This document shows, piece after piece, positions 26,175-35,188 of a stretch of DNA of 64,000 bases; position 1 is the first letter of the stretch; each line of letters begins with the position of its first letter. The notes under the pieces are model-generated. The model worked only from the letters and a program-made list of their open reading frames with translations, did no database searches and was not told the origin of the DNA. Source of the DNA: Kitasatospora aureofaciens (GTDB lineage Bacteria > Actinomycetota > Actinomycetes > Streptomycetales > Streptomycetaceae). Made by a program: the position numbers and the translations under genes. The stretch lies in NCBI GenBank assembly GCA_000720845.1, contig JODU01000013.1:124001-188000 (forward strand), given 5' to 3'.

Positions 26175-27169
26175 CCGGGCTCCTTCGCGTCGAGGACGCC
26201 GCCGCAGGGCACCGGCGCGGACGTAGGGGCGCGACGGGCACCGAGCCGGGCGTGCAGGACACGTACCAGTCCGTCGGCCGCGACCGCCGCGCGGCGCCGG
26301 CGGGACACCACCGCGCGCCGGTGCAGCACCGCGTACCCGCCCTCCGCGACGGCGTCGAGGATGTGCCGGTAGAGCACGAACGCGGTACGGATGCAGGGCC
26401 GTGCGACGGGGTCGAGCATGGCGAGGCCGGGCTCGGCCTCGCGGTAGACGGCCCGGGTGAGGTCCTCTGCGGCCCGCAGCGCGGCCGTGATGCGCGGGTC
26501 GGGGCGGCCGGTGTGCCTGCTCCAGAGCAGCAGGTCTCGGTGGACGCCGTGCGCGGCCAGCAGGTCGGCGGGGAGGTAGATCCGGCCCCGGTCCAGGTCC
26601 TCGCCGACGTCCCGCAGGAAGTTGGTCAGCTGGAAGGCGACGCCCAGTGCGGCCGCGTGCGGGGCGGCCGGGGCGCGGTCGGTCACGGTGCCGAGGACGG
26701 GCAGCATCTGGAGGCCGATGACGGCGGCCGAACCGTGCATGTAGGCGCGCAGGTCGGCGTAGGTGGCGTAGTCGGTGACCGTGAGGTCGGCGCGCATCGA
26801 GGCCATGAAGTCGGTGAAGTGCGCCGGTGGGATGGCGTACCGGTCGGCGGTGTCGGCCAGCGCGAGCACCACGGGTTCGGCGGCCGGCCGTTGGCCGGTG
26901 AGCGCCCGCCGCAGCAGTGCGTCGAGGCGGGTGAGGGCGGCGGCGCGCTCGTGGGGCGTGGTGCCGGACCGGGTGTCGTCGACGATGTCGTCCGCCCGGC
27001 GTGCGAACCCGTACAGGGCGTGCACGGCCGGTCTGCGGTCGGCGGGCAGCAGGCGGGTGGCCAGGAAGTAGGTGCGTCCGTGCCGGGCGTTGAGGAGCCG
27101 GCACCGGGTGTAGGCGGCGCGCAGCTCAGGATCGGTGATGCCGGCGGCGTCGAGCTCGCGCGTCGTCAT
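26171..27169 (-). CDS. crtB: Phytoene synthase
   Basis: 332 residues from the ATG at 27169, which overlaps the crtI stop (ATGA). Both aspartate-rich motifs of squalene/phytoene synthases are present: 'ADDIVDD' at residues 59-65 and 'NFLRDVGEDLDRGRIYLP' around 170-188. The 'RTYFLATRLLPADRRPAVHALYGFAR' opening is typical. It condenses two geranylgeranyl diphosphates to phytoene. The basic, arginine-rich C-terminus follows 'AGGYAVL'-type helix. Second gene of the crtI-crtB-Rieske operon. Confidence 0.95.
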   Translation of the reverse strand: MTTRELDAAGITDPELRAAYTRCRLLNARHGRTYFLATRLLPADRRPAVHALYGFARRADDIVDDTRSGTTPHERAAALTRLDALLRRALTGQRPAAEPVVLALADTADRYAIPPAHFTDFMASMRADLTVTDYATYADLRAYMHGSAAVIGLQMLPVLGTVTDRAPAAPHAAALGVAFQLTNFLRDVGEDLDRGRIYLPADLLAAHGVHRDLLLWSRHTGRPDPRITAALRAAEDLTRAVYREAEPGLAMLDPVARPCIRTAFVLYRHILDAVAEGGYAVLHRRAVVSRRRRAAVAADGLVRVLHARLGARRAPTSAPVPCGGVLDAKEPG

Positions 27170-28683
27170 CGGTGCCCTCCCCCGGCCGCCGCGGGGCGGG
27201 CCCGCTTTCCGGTGATGCGGGCGGCGGCCAGTTTCCCGGAGACCAGTACGGTCGGTACGCCGACGCCCGGGGTGGTCCCGCAGCCCGCCAGGACGGCGTT
27301 GTCGGTGCCGCGCACCAGGTTGCGGGGGCGGAAGGGCCCGGTCTGCGCGAAGGTGTGGGCCACCGAGAACGGGGTGCCCGCGGCGTGCCCCTGTGCGGTC
27401 CAGTCGGCGGGGGTCACCAGGCACTCCTCCTCGACCGCGGCGGCGATGCCGGTCAGTCCCCGGTGTTCCAGGGTGGCGAGCAGGCGGTCGCGGTAGCGGG
27501 GCGCGAGGTCGCTCCAGGCGTGGGCGCCTGGGCCGATGTCGGTGTTGGGGCAGGGCGCGAGGACGTAGTGGAGGTGGCGGCCCTCGGGCGCGAGGGCGGG
27601 GTCGTGGGCGGTGGGGCGGGTGATCAGCAGGGACGGGTCGCTCATGAGGGTGCCGGTCCTGGTGAGTTCGTCGAAGGTGCCTCGCCACTCGGCGCCGAAG
27701 GAGAGCGTGTGGTGGGCGAGGTGCGGCCAGGTTCGGGTGGTGCCGGCGTGCAGGACGACGGCGGAGGGCGCGTGCCGCAGGGCGACGGGCCGGCGCGGGC
27801 GGCGGCCCAGCAGCCGGTGGGCCACGGGCAGGTCGGGGGTGAGGACGACGGCGTCGCAGGGGATGCGCTCGTGCTGGGTGACGACGGCGGTGACGCGGCT
27901 GCCGGACCGCTCGAGGCGGGTGACGTCGCGGCCGAGGCGCAGGTCGGCCCCGGCCGCGACGGCGGCGTCGGCCATGGCGCGGGGCAGGGCGTGCATGCCG
28001 CCGCGCGGGAAGTAGACGCCGGCGACGGTGTCCATGTAGGCGATGACGGCGTATGCGGCCAGCGCGCGGGCCGGCGCGACACCGGCGTACAGGGCCTGGA
28101 AGGAGAAGATCCGCTGGAGCCGTTCGTCCGTCAGGAACCCTCCGATGCGGCTCTCCAGGCGGCCGAAGCCGCCGAGGGCGGCGAGCCGGGCGAGGTCGGG
28201 GGTGAGCAGGCCGAGCGGCGAGTCGAAGTTGGCGTCGATGAACCGGCGCATCTGCACGGCGTACAGCCGCCCGAGCCAGTCGCGCAGCCGCCGGTACCCG
28301 GCCGCCTCCCGGGCTCCGGCGAACCGTTCGACCTCCGCCTCCATCGCGTCGGCGTCGGTGTGCACGTCCAGGGTGGTGCCGTCGGCGAAGCACGCCCGGT
28401 AGGCGGGGTGCAGGGGCAGCAGGTCGACGCGGTCGCGCAGCCGTTCGCCGACGGCCGCGAAGGCCTCGTCGGCCAGGTCCGGCATGGTCAGCACGGTCGG
28501 TCCGGTGTCGAGGTGGTAGCCGCCGAGTTCACGTCGGCCGGCCCGGCCGCCGGGCAGTGGTTCGCGTTCCACGACGGTCACCCGCCGCCCCGCGCCCAGC
28601 AGGTGCAAGGTGGCGGACAGCCCGGCGAGTCCGGCCCCGACGACCACGACGTGGTCGGTGCGGCCGGGCACCGTCCGCGTCAT
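27166..28683 (-). CDS. crtI: Phytoene desaturase
   Basis: 505 residues from the ATG at 28683. The dinucleotide site 'VVVVGAGLAGLSATLHLLGAG' (from residue 11) and 'EREPLPGGRAGRRELGGYHLDTGPTVLTMPD' region are characteristic of CrtI; the C-terminal FAD contact 'AGCGTTPGVGVPTVLVSGKLAA' is intact. It should convert phytoene to lycopene. First gene of the minus-strand carotenoid operon, divergent from crtY with 297 bp between. In described Streptomyces clusters crtE precedes it; here there is no crtE in that position. Confidence 0.95.
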   Translation of the reverse strand: MTRTVPGRTDHVVVVGAGLAGLSATLHLLGAGRRVTVVEREPLPGGRAGRRELGGYHLDTGPTVLTMPDLADEAFAAVGERLRDRVDLLPLHPAYRACFADGTTLDVHTDADAMEAEVERFAGAREAAGYRRLRDWLGRLYAVQMRRFIDANFDSPLGLLTPDLARLAALGGFGRLESRIGGFLTDERLQRIFSFQALYAGVAPARALAAYAVIAYMDTVAGVYFPRGGMHALPRAMADAAVAAGADLRLGRDVTRLERSGSRVTAVVTQHERIPCDAVVLTPDLPVAHRLLGRRPRRPVALRHAPSAVVLHAGTTRTWPHLAHHTLSFGAEWRGTFDELTRTGTLMSDPSLLITRPTAHDPALAPEGRHLHYVLAPCPNTDIGPGAHAWSDLAPRYRDRLLATLEHRGLTGIAAAVEEECLVTPADWTAQGHAAGTPFSVAHTFAQTGPFRPRNLVRGTDNAVLAGCGTTPGVGVPTVLVSGKLAAARITGKRARPAAAGGGHR

Positions 28684-28980
28684 CGCGCGCTCCGGCCGGC
28701 GGGCGGTCCACCCGCCCGGTGAGTGCCGTCGTGGACCGTGCTGGGGCACATCGCGGGGTCCTCTCGTGGGGTCGGCGTCATGCCTTCCCCGCTCGCCTCG
28801 GGTGCGACGCCGCGGGGGCCGGTTCCCGTCCGGCAGTCACCCGCCCGGCGCAACCTCGGCCCCCGGCGGAGCTCCGCGCCCGCGGCGTCCAGCGCGCCGG
28901 GCGACCGCGGACGGCACCGGAGCGGAATACTCCGCCGAACGGGACCGAGCCGGCGGGCGGACCGAAGGGAAGGAGGCGGT
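28684..28980. promoter_or_regulatory. Divergent crtI/crtY intergenic region
   Basis: This 297-bp gap must contain promoters for both carotenoid operons. It has no convincing open frame. The only symmetric element I see is GCGGA (28922-28926) facing TCCGC (28931-28935) across ATAC, 46 bp before the crtY start. No light-sigma or CarH/LitR regulator gene is adjacent, and I could not assign a sigma factor to either side. Confidence 0.5.
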
Positions 28981-30219
28981 GTGTTCGACGCGGATGTGCG
29001 GGAGGCGGGCGCGCTCGACGCGGACATCGTGGTCGTCGGCGCCGGGGCCGCGGGGCTCTCCCTGGTGCACCGGCTGCCGTCCGGGGCACCGCACGGTGCG
29101 GTGCCCTCCGTGGTCCTGATCGATCCGCCGCCCGGCCCGCTGCGCCCTCCTCGGCGCACCTGGTGCTACTGGGAGACCGGGGCCGGACGCTTCGACCGGG
29201 CGACGACGGCGTCGTGGGAGTGGCTGCGGGTGCGCGGCCGGGACGGGGCGGTCGTCCGGCGGCACATCGCGCCCGCCCGCTACAAGATGATCCGCTCGGA
29301 CGACTTCGAGGCGCTGGTGGAGCGGGACCTGAAGGACCGGCCGGGGCTGCGGCGCCTGTCGGCCACCGTCGGCACGGTGACCGGCCTGCCGGACGGCACC
29401 GCGGGGGTGGCGGCCACGGACGCCACCGGCGCCCGGGTCCGCCTGAGCGCCCGCTGGGTCTTCGACTCACGCCCGCCGGAGCGACTGCCGGCCGCCCGTA
29501 CCCGCCTGCTCCAGCACTTCCGCGGCTGGTTCGTCCGCACCGAGCGGCCGGTCTTCGAGCCGGAGGTGGTCGACCTGATGGACTTCCGCACGGCGCAGCC
29601 GGCGCGGGGTCTGTCCTTCGGCTACGTGCTGCCCACCGGACGGCACACCGCGCTGGTCGAGTACACCGGGTTCGGCCCGGCGCCCCTGACATCCGACGCG
29701 TACGACGACGCGCTGGAGGACTACACGCGCCGCGTCCTCGGCACCGGCGCCGTGGAGGTCCTGTCGACCGAGCAGGGGGTGATCCCGATGACCGACGCCG
29801 ACTTCGGGCGGCGGGCCGAGGACGGCGACGGCGACCGCGTCTTCCGGATCGGCGTCGCGGGCGGGGCGACCCGGGCGTCCACCGGCTACACGTTCGCCGC
29901 CGTGCAGCGGCAGTCCGAGGCCGTGGCCCGTGCGGTGCGCGCGGGCCGCCGGCCGGTGCCGCCGCCCCCGTATCCGGCGCGGGCCCGGCTGATGGACGCG
30001 GTGCTGCTGCGTGCGTTGGACACCGGCCGGGTCGACGGCCCCGACCTCTTCTTCCGGCTGTTCGACCGCGTACCCGCCGCGCGGCTGCTGCGCTTCCTGG
30101 ACGGCCGGTCGGGCCCGTGCGAGGACCTCGCGGTCGGCGTGCGCGTCCCCGTCCTGCCGATGCTGCGCACGGCGGCCGAACTGCCGTGGCTGCGGCGCCG
30201 CCGCCTCCCCCTCCGCTGA
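28981..30219 (+). CDS. crtY: Lycopene beta-cyclase
   Basis: 412 residues from the GTG at 28981, with GGAAGGAGG just upstream. The FAD/NAD-binding site 'DIVVVGAGAAGLSLVHRLPSG' lies at residues 15-35, followed by 'VLIDPPPGPLRPPRRTWCYWETG' around 45-65, the typical CrtY second block, and the late 'VAGGATRASTGYTFAAVQRQSEAVA' near 298. It should form beta-carotene from lycopene. First gene of the plus-strand operon leading to crtU. Confidence 0.93.
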   Translation: MFDADVREAGALDADIVVVGAGAAGLSLVHRLPSGAPHGAVPSVVLIDPPPGPLRPPRRTWCYWETGAGRFDRATTASWEWLRVRGRDGAVVRRHIAPARYKMIRSDDFEALVERDLKDRPGLRRLSATVGTVTGLPDGTAGVAATDATGARVRLSARWVFDSRPPERLPAARTRLLQHFRGWFVRTERPVFEPEVVDLMDFRTAQPARGLSFGYVLPTGRHTALVEYTGFGPAPLTSDAYDDALEDYTRRVLGTGAVEVLSTEQGVIPMTDADFGRRAEDGDGDRVFRIGVAGGATRASTGYTFAAVQRQSEAVARAVRAGRRPVPPPPYPARARLMDAVLLRALDTGRVDGPDLFFRLFDRVPAARLLRFLDGRSGPCEDLAVGVRVPVLPMLRTAAELPWLRRRRLPLR

Positions 30220-30242
30220 GTGCCGACCCCCGGGAGTCACCG

Positions 30243-30488
30243 ATGCCCTTCCGCCACGACACGGCGCCGATCGCCGCCTTCGGCCACGGAGCGGCCCGCC
30301 GCGGCCGCCCCGCCGTCCCCGCCCCGGACCACCACCGTCCCGTGAACCGCCCCGGCACAGGCGGGTCGACGGCGCCCCGGGGCGGGACCACGCACACCGG
30401 CGGTACGCGGGCCACCGCGTCCCGGTGCGGGGGGCTGCGGGGCGGCGGCCCGCAAGGCAACCGGGTCCCCGCCGGTGATGCGCGATGA
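30243..30488 (+). CDS. Small ORF coupled to crtU, unknown
   Basis: 81 residues. GGGAG lies 6 nt before the ATG, 23 bp after crtY, and its stop overlaps the crtU start by 4 bp (ATGA), so it is positioned like a real operon gene. The product is rich in Gly, Arg, Pro and His with no hydrophobic core, signal or recognised motif. In described Streptomyces crtYTU operons this is the site of crtT (a methyltransferase); nothing here resembles one. It may be a leader that couples crtU translation, a relic of crtT, or an unknown small protein. Confidence 0.45.
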   Translation: MPFRHDTAPIAAFGHGAARRGRPAVPAPDHHRPVNRPGTGGSTAPRGGTTHTGGTRATASRCGGLRGGGPQGNRVPAGDAR

Positions 30489-32056
30489 TCCGGCGCGGTG
30501 GGGCCGGACAGGGAGGCGAGGAGCGGCCGCCCGGGAGGGACCGGCGGGCGCGGGTGCTGCGCCCGGCGGCGGGCCAGGAGCGGGTCGCGGGCGATCCGCC
30601 GTCGGTGGCGGTGGTCGGCGGCGGCATCGCGGGCCTCGCGGCGGCGACCGCCCTCGCGGAACGCGGGGTGCGCGTCGTCCTGCACGAACGCGAGCCCGTG
30701 CTCGGCGGCCGGGTCGGGGGCCGGACGGTCGCCCTGCCGGACGGCACACCGGCCACGATGAGCCGGGGCTTCCACGCCTTCTTCCGCCAGTACTACAACC
30801 TGCGGAGCCTGTTGCGCCGTTGCGATCCGGACCTCGGCATGCTGACCGGCCTGCCGGACTACCCGCTGCGCCACAGCAGCGGACTGTGCGACAGCTTCCG
30901 CCGCATTCCGCGCACGCCCCCGTTCAGCGCCCTGGCCTTCGTCGCCCTGAGCCCCAGCTTCGGGCTGCGCGACCTGACGGCCCTGCGGCCCTCGGCCGCG
31001 CTGCCGCTGCTCGACGTCCGTACCCGCCGCGTCCACGAGCGCCTGGACGACGTCAGCGCCCACGAGTTCCTCGACGCGCTGCGCTTTCCCGCGGCCGCGC
31101 GGCACCTGGCCTTCGAGGTGTTCTCCCGCAGCTTCTTCACGGACCCGCGCGAGCTGTCGGCCGCCGAGATGGCGCTGATGTTCCACGTCTACTTCCTCGG
31201 CTCCAGCGAGGGACTGCTGTTCGACGTGCCCCGGGAGCCGTTTCCGCGGGCACTGTGGGACCCCCTCGCGGGACACCTGGCACGGCACGGCGTCCGGGTC
31301 CGGACGAGCACGGCCGTGGAGTCCGTCCGGCCGGGTCCGTCCGGCGGCCATCTGGTCGTCGACGCCGCCGGGGCGCGGCCGTACGACGCCGTGGTGCTCG
31401 CCCTGGACGTCGGCGGGCTGCGGGGGGTGGTGCGCAGGTCGCCGCACCTGGGTGACGCGGCCTGGCGGGCACGGGTGGCACGGCTGCGGAACGCTCCGCC
31501 GTTCCTGGTCTCCCGGCTGTGGCTGGACCGCCCGGTAGCCCCGGGCCGGCCGGGCTTCCTCGGCACGAGCGGGTACGGAGGGCTGGACAACATCAGCGTG
31601 CTGTCCCACTGGGAGGGCGAGGCGGCCCGCTGGGCTGCGCGCACCGGCGGCTGTGTCGTCGAACTCCACGCGTACGCCGTGCCGTCGGGGACCGTCAGGG
31701 AGGTCCAGGAGAAACACCTCGTCGACCAGTTGCACCGGGTGTACCCGGAGACCCGCCGGGCCCGGGTCGTCGCGGCTCGGCACGAGTGGCGGGCGGACTG
31801 CCCGCTGTTCGCCGTCGGCGGCTACCGCGACCGCCCCACGGTCCGCACCCCGGACCCGGCCGTCGTCGTCGCCGGTGACCTGGTCCGTACGGATCTGCCC
31901 GTGGCGCTGATGGAGCGCGCCGCCACCTCCGGGTTCCTCGCCGCCAACGCCCTGCTGGAGCGGTGGGGGGTGCGCGGCGAGACGCTGTGGACGGTGCCCG
32001 ACCGGGGCCGCTCCGCACCCCTGCGTGCACTGGCGCGACGGTTCGGGGCACGCTGA
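30485..32056 (+). CDS. crtU: Isorenieratene synthase-type carotenoid aromatase/desaturase
   Basis: 523 residues. An Arg/Gly-rich N-terminal 40 residues precede the FAD site 'VAVVGGGIAGLAAATALAERG' (about residue 41) and 'LGGRVGGRTVALPDG'. The 'MSRGFHAFFRQYYNLRSLLRRCDPDL' block is distinctive for CrtU, which desaturates beta rings and shifts a methyl group to give aromatic rings. 'VVVAGDLVRTDLPVALMERAATSGFLAAN' near the end closes the FAD fold. With crtI, crtB and crtY the expected product is isorenieratene. It ends 68 bp from the convergent SDR gene. Confidence 0.9.
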   Translation: MIRRGGAGQGGEERPPGRDRRARVLRPAAGQERVAGDPPSVAVVGGGIAGLAAATALAERGVRVVLHEREPVLGGRVGGRTVALPDGTPATMSRGFHAFFRQYYNLRSLLRRCDPDLGMLTGLPDYPLRHSSGLCDSFRRIPRTPPFSALAFVALSPSFGLRDLTALRPSAALPLLDVRTRRVHERLDDVSAHEFLDALRFPAAARHLAFEVFSRSFFTDPRELSAAEMALMFHVYFLGSSEGLLFDVPREPFPRALWDPLAGHLARHGVRVRTSTAVESVRPGPSGGHLVVDAAGARPYDAVVLALDVGGLRGVVRRSPHLGDAAWRARVARLRNAPPFLVSRLWLDRPVAPGRPGFLGTSGYGGLDNISVLSHWEGEAARWAARTGGCVVELHAYAVPSGTVREVQEKHLVDQLHRVYPETRRARVVAARHEWRADCPLFAVGGYRDRPTVRTPDPAVVVAGDLVRTDLPVALMERAATSGFLAANALLERWGVRGETLWTVPDRGRSAPLRALARRFGAR

Positions 32057-32123
32057 CCGGGCGCCGACCGCCGCCCGGCCGACGTGACCCGCGTGGCCCG
32101 TACGGCGTTGCGGCGCAGGCCCG

Positions 32124-33002
32124 TCACGCGCCCGTGTCCGCCGCTCGGTCGGCCCGGCCGCCCGCGCCCAGCGGGCCGGTCTGCCCGAGGGCGCCCTCGG
32201 CCTCCAGCCGGGGCAGCTCGCGTCGGGACAGCCGCATCACCGCGGGCGGCAGGGACGCACGCCCCAGCTGCGCCAGGCGCAGCCAGCCCGGCACGTACAC
32301 GGCGGTACGGCGGCGCTCCACGGCGCGGACCAGCCGGGCGGCGACGTCGTCCGCCGGGAAGGTGCGACGGGCCGGGGGCGGCATGTGGGCGCGCAGTTCC
32401 CGCAGGACCGGGTAGCGGTCGGCGTCGCGGATCATGTCGGTGTCGATCCAGTTGAGGTAGGCGATGCCCACGGCGACGCCGCGGTGGGCCACCTCGGCGC
32501 GCAGCGAGTGGGCGAAGGCCTCGACGCCCGCCTTGGCGGCGCAGTAGCCGCTCATCAGGGGGGCGGCGCCGAGCGAGGCCAGCGAGGCGATCTGGAGGTG
32601 GTACCCGGCGGTCTCGAGCAGGTCCGGCAGGAAGGCGCGGGCCGTGTGGGCGCTGCCGGTCAGGTTCACGTCGACGACCCGGCGCCACTCGGCGGGGTCC
32701 GAGGTGGCGAACGGTCCGCCGTGCGCGACCCCGGCGTTCGCCACCACGACCGACGGCCGCCCCAGCCGCCGGCGCGTCTCAACGGCCGCGTCGGCCAGCG
32801 CGGCGGGGTCGGTGACGTCGGTCTCGACGGCGAGCGCCGGGGTCGGCAGGTCCGCGGCCAGGGCGTCCAGTCGCGGCTTCTCCAGGCCGAGCAGCGCGAG
32901 CCGGGCGCCTCGCTGTGCGCAGGCGCGGGCCAGGGCGGCGCCGAGTCCGCGCGCGGCGCCGGTCACCACGACGGTGCGGTTCTGCAGTGGGCTGTCGGTC
33001 AC
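32124..33002 (-). CDS. SDR-family oxidoreductase
   Basis: 292 residues, GTG start. 'VVVTGAARGLGAALARACAQRG' at residue 11, 'VVANAGVAHGG' at about 87, Ser in 'IASLASLG' near 138 and 'YCAAKAGVEAFAHSL' (YxxxK) near 152 form a complete classical SDR. The C-terminus continues about 40 residues past the normal end with a Gly/Arg-rich tail. It lies 67 bp after the FAD oxidoreductase on the same strand and is likely the third gene of the SRPBCC/FAD oxidoreductase/SDR operon that abuts the carotenoid cluster. Confidence 0.85.
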   Translation of the reverse strand: MTDSPLQNRTVVVTGAARGLGAALARACAQRGARLALLGLEKPRLDALAADLPTPALAVETDVTDPAALADAAVETRRRLGRPSVVVANAGVAHGGPFATSDPAEWRRVVDVNLTGSAHTARAFLPDLLETAGYHLQIASLASLGAAPLMSGYCAAKAGVEAFAHSLRAEVAHRGVAVGIAYLNWIDTDMIRDADRYPVLRELRAHMPPPARRTFPADDVAARLVRAVERRRTAVYVPGWLRLAQLGRASLPPAVMRLSRRELPRLEAEGALGQTGPLGAGGRADRAADTGA

Positions 33003-33069
33003 GTGGCGGCCCTTTCCTCGGGCTCCTGCATCCTGCGGGTTCCTGGATCCTGGAGGACTTCGCGGGCGT

Positions 33070-34689
33070 TCACCGCCGGTCTCCCGCCCGGTCCCGCCGG
33101 GTCAGGGCACGCTGCACCCGGGCGAGGCCCGCGAACCGGTGCTGGCGCAGTGCGGCGCGCGCGGCGTTGGCACCGGGAGCGCCGTGCACCCCGCCGCCCG
33201 GGTGGGCGCCCGCGGAGGCGAGGAAGAGTCCGGTCACCGGGGTCTCCGGCCGCCCGGTGCCGGGCACGGGCCGGAAGACGAGCTGCTGGTGCATGGCGGT
33301 GGTGCCGCCGTTGATGGCGCCGCCCTCCAGATTGGCGTCCATGGCCTGGAGCGTCGGCGGGGCGAGCACGCGGCGGGCCCTGACGAGTGCGCGGAAGCCG
33401 GGCGCGAAGCGTTCCACCTGGCGTTCGACCCGATCGGCCATCAGTTCCTGGTCCCTGGCGTCCCAGCGGCCGGTGATGCCCTCGTCCCCCGCGTCGGCGC
33501 GGACGTCGTGGGGGACGTGGGTGTAGGCCCAGGCGGACTCGGTGCCGCGCGGTGAGCGGGTCGGGTCCGTGGTCGTCATCTGGCCGAACAGCGAGAAGGG
33601 GCGGTCGGGGACCTGCCGCATGGCGATCTGCGCGGCGAACCGGGTCAGTTCGTCGAGGCCGTCGGACAGGTGCACGGTGCCGGCCCGCGCCGCCTGCTCG
33701 CACCGCCAGGGCACGGGTCCGTCCAGCGCCCAGTCCACCTTGAAGGTGGCGAAGTCCCACTGGAAGCGCCGCAGGTCGGTGAGGACCTGGTCCGGCAGGT
33801 CCGCCGGGGCGACGAGGGCGCCGTAGAGGGCGGGGACGGAGACGTCGGCGAGGACGGCGCGGCGGGCGGTGACCCTCTCCCCGTCGGCGGTGCGCACGCC
33901 GACGGCGCGCCGGTCGCGGACCATGACCCGTTCGACGCGCTGCCCGCAGTGCAGGGTGCCGCCCCGGGCGCGCAGCCGGTGGACCAGGGCCTCGGTGAGG
34001 GCGCCGGAACCGCCGACCGGCACGGGGAAGCCGTAAGTCTGCCCGAGCATCGACATCAGCCAGCCGAAGCCGCCGCTGCCGGCCGCCTCGGGGGCGAGGT
34101 CGGCGTGCAGGGCGTTGCCGGCCAGGAGCAGTCTGCCGCCCTCGCCCCGGAACTCCTCCTCCCCCATCCGGCGCACCGGCAGGACCAGGGTGCGGGCGAG
34201 CCTGAGCCCGCCCGCGCCGCGCAGCCGCAGAGCCAGCCGGGCACCGGCGCGCACCGGCGGGAAGGGGGTGAACAGGGCGTCCAGGATGTCGGCCCGGTAG
34301 CGGTCCCACACCTCGTGCAGCCGCTCCCAGGCGGCGCCGTCCCCCGGGGCGAAGGCGTCCAGCGAGGCGGCGGTGGTCGCCAGGTCCCGGTCGAGGACGG
34401 CGCAGTTCCCGTCGGTCAGGGGATGGGCCAGTACGTGCGGCGCGTGCGCCCAGCGCAGCCCGTGGTCCTGCAGCCGCAGTCCGGCGAGTACCGGGGAGGC
34501 GGCGGCGAGCGGGTAGAAGGAGCTGAACAGGTCGTTGACGAAGCCGGGGGCGACCTCGTCGTCGTGCCGCACCGCGCCGCCCGGTCCGGGCTGCTCCTCC
34601 AGGACCGTCACGCTCCAGCCGGCGTCGGCCAACAGGTTCGCCGCCACCAGGCCGTTGGGTCCGGCCCCGATCACGACGGCGTCAGGCAC
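33070..34689 (-). CDS. CrtI-superfamily FAD-dependent oxidoreductase (PYROXD2-like)
   Basis: 539 residues from the GTG at 34689, which overlaps the SRPBCC stop by 8 bp. N-terminal 'DAVVIGAGPNGLVAANLLADAG' and 'PGPGGAVRHDDEVAPGFVNDLFSSFYPLA' resemble phytoene-desaturase relatives of the PYROXD2 type rather than true CrtI; 'GGSGALTEALVHRLRARGG' and the late 'FLASAGAHPGGGVHGAPGANAARAAL' complete the FAD fold. Its substrate is unknown. Being next to crtU suggests a pigment or isoprenoid substrate, but the genes run in the opposite direction and need not be linked. Confidence 0.82.
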   Translation of the reverse strand: MPDAVVIGAGPNGLVAANLLADAGWSVTVLEEQPGPGGAVRHDDEVAPGFVNDLFSSFYPLAAASPVLAGLRLQDHGLRWAHAPHVLAHPLTDGNCAVLDRDLATTAASLDAFAPGDGAAWERLHEVWDRYRADILDALFTPFPPVRAGARLALRLRGAGGLRLARTLVLPVRRMGEEEFRGEGGRLLLAGNALHADLAPEAAGSGGFGWLMSMLGQTYGFPVPVGGSGALTEALVHRLRARGGTLHCGQRVERVMVRDRRAVGVRTADGERVTARRAVLADVSVPALYGALVAPADLPDQVLTDLRRFQWDFATFKVDWALDGPVPWRCEQAARAGTVHLSDGLDELTRFAAQIAMRQVPDRPFSLFGQMTTTDPTRSPRGTESAWAYTHVPHDVRADAGDEGITGRWDARDQELMADRVERQVERFAPGFRALVRARRVLAPPTLQAMDANLEGGAINGGTTAMHQQLVFRPVPGTGRPETPVTGLFLASAGAHPGGGVHGAPGANAARAALRQHRFAGLARVQRALTRRDRAGDRR

Positions 34690-35188
34690 GGCCGGTTCCC
34701 GGCCGGTACTCGACGGACCCCACCGCGTCGGGCGGGTCGGGACGGCACCGGTCACCGGCCTCGGACGCGCACAGTTTCGCGAGCCTGGCGAGCATGGCCC
34801 GGTGCCGCACCTGGATCAGCGCCTCGACGCCGACGTTGTGCAGCAGCCCGCCCGGCCCGCGCAGGGGGTGTTCGTCCACGATCACCAGGCACTGCTCGCC
34901 CCAGGGCCGCAGTTCGACGGCGATCCGGGCCGTGCCGAGGCTGCCCGCCTTCGCCTCCAGTTCCAGCTCGGAGCCCGGTACGCAGCGTCTGACCACCGAC
35001 TCGTTGTTCAGCCGCAGCGGCCCGAGCCGCACCTCGTACGCGATCGTCGCACCGACCTGCGGCCACTGTCCGTCCCTGGGGGTGACCTTTGAGGGTCCCA
35101 CCACCCACTCCACGTACAGGTCGCCGTCCGCGAGGACGTCCCAGACCGCCTCCGGGGTCGCCTGGATGAGCCTGTGCCGAACCGCCAC
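34682..35188 (-). CDS. SRPBCC (START/Bet v1-like) family protein
   Basis: 168 residues, GTG start with GGGAGG 5 nt upstream. Begins 'VRHRLIQATPEAVWDVLADGDLYVEWVVGPSKV', the strand-helix opening of polyketide-cyclase-type SRPBCC folds, followed by an antiparallel sheet and the long C-terminal helix 'HNVGVEALIQVRHRAMLARLAKLC'. These proteins bind hydrophobic ligands in a cavity. First gene of a three-gene operon with an FAD oxidoreductase and an SDR. Intergenic space to the divergent streptogrisin gene is 259 bp. Confidence 0.82.
   Translation of the reverse strand: MAVRHRLIQATPEAVWDVLADGDLYVEWVVGPSKVTPRDGQWPQVGATIAYEVRLGPLRLNNESVVRRCVPGSELELEAKAGSLGTARIAVELRPWGEQCLVIVDEHPLRGPGGLLHNVGVEALIQVRHRAMLARLAKLCASEAGDRCRPDPPDAVGSVEYRPGTGRA

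Noticed and set aside
30485..32056. Second phytoene desaturase instead of CrtU
   Set aside because: The FHAFFRQYYNLR block and position after crtY fit isorenieratene synthase better than CrtI.
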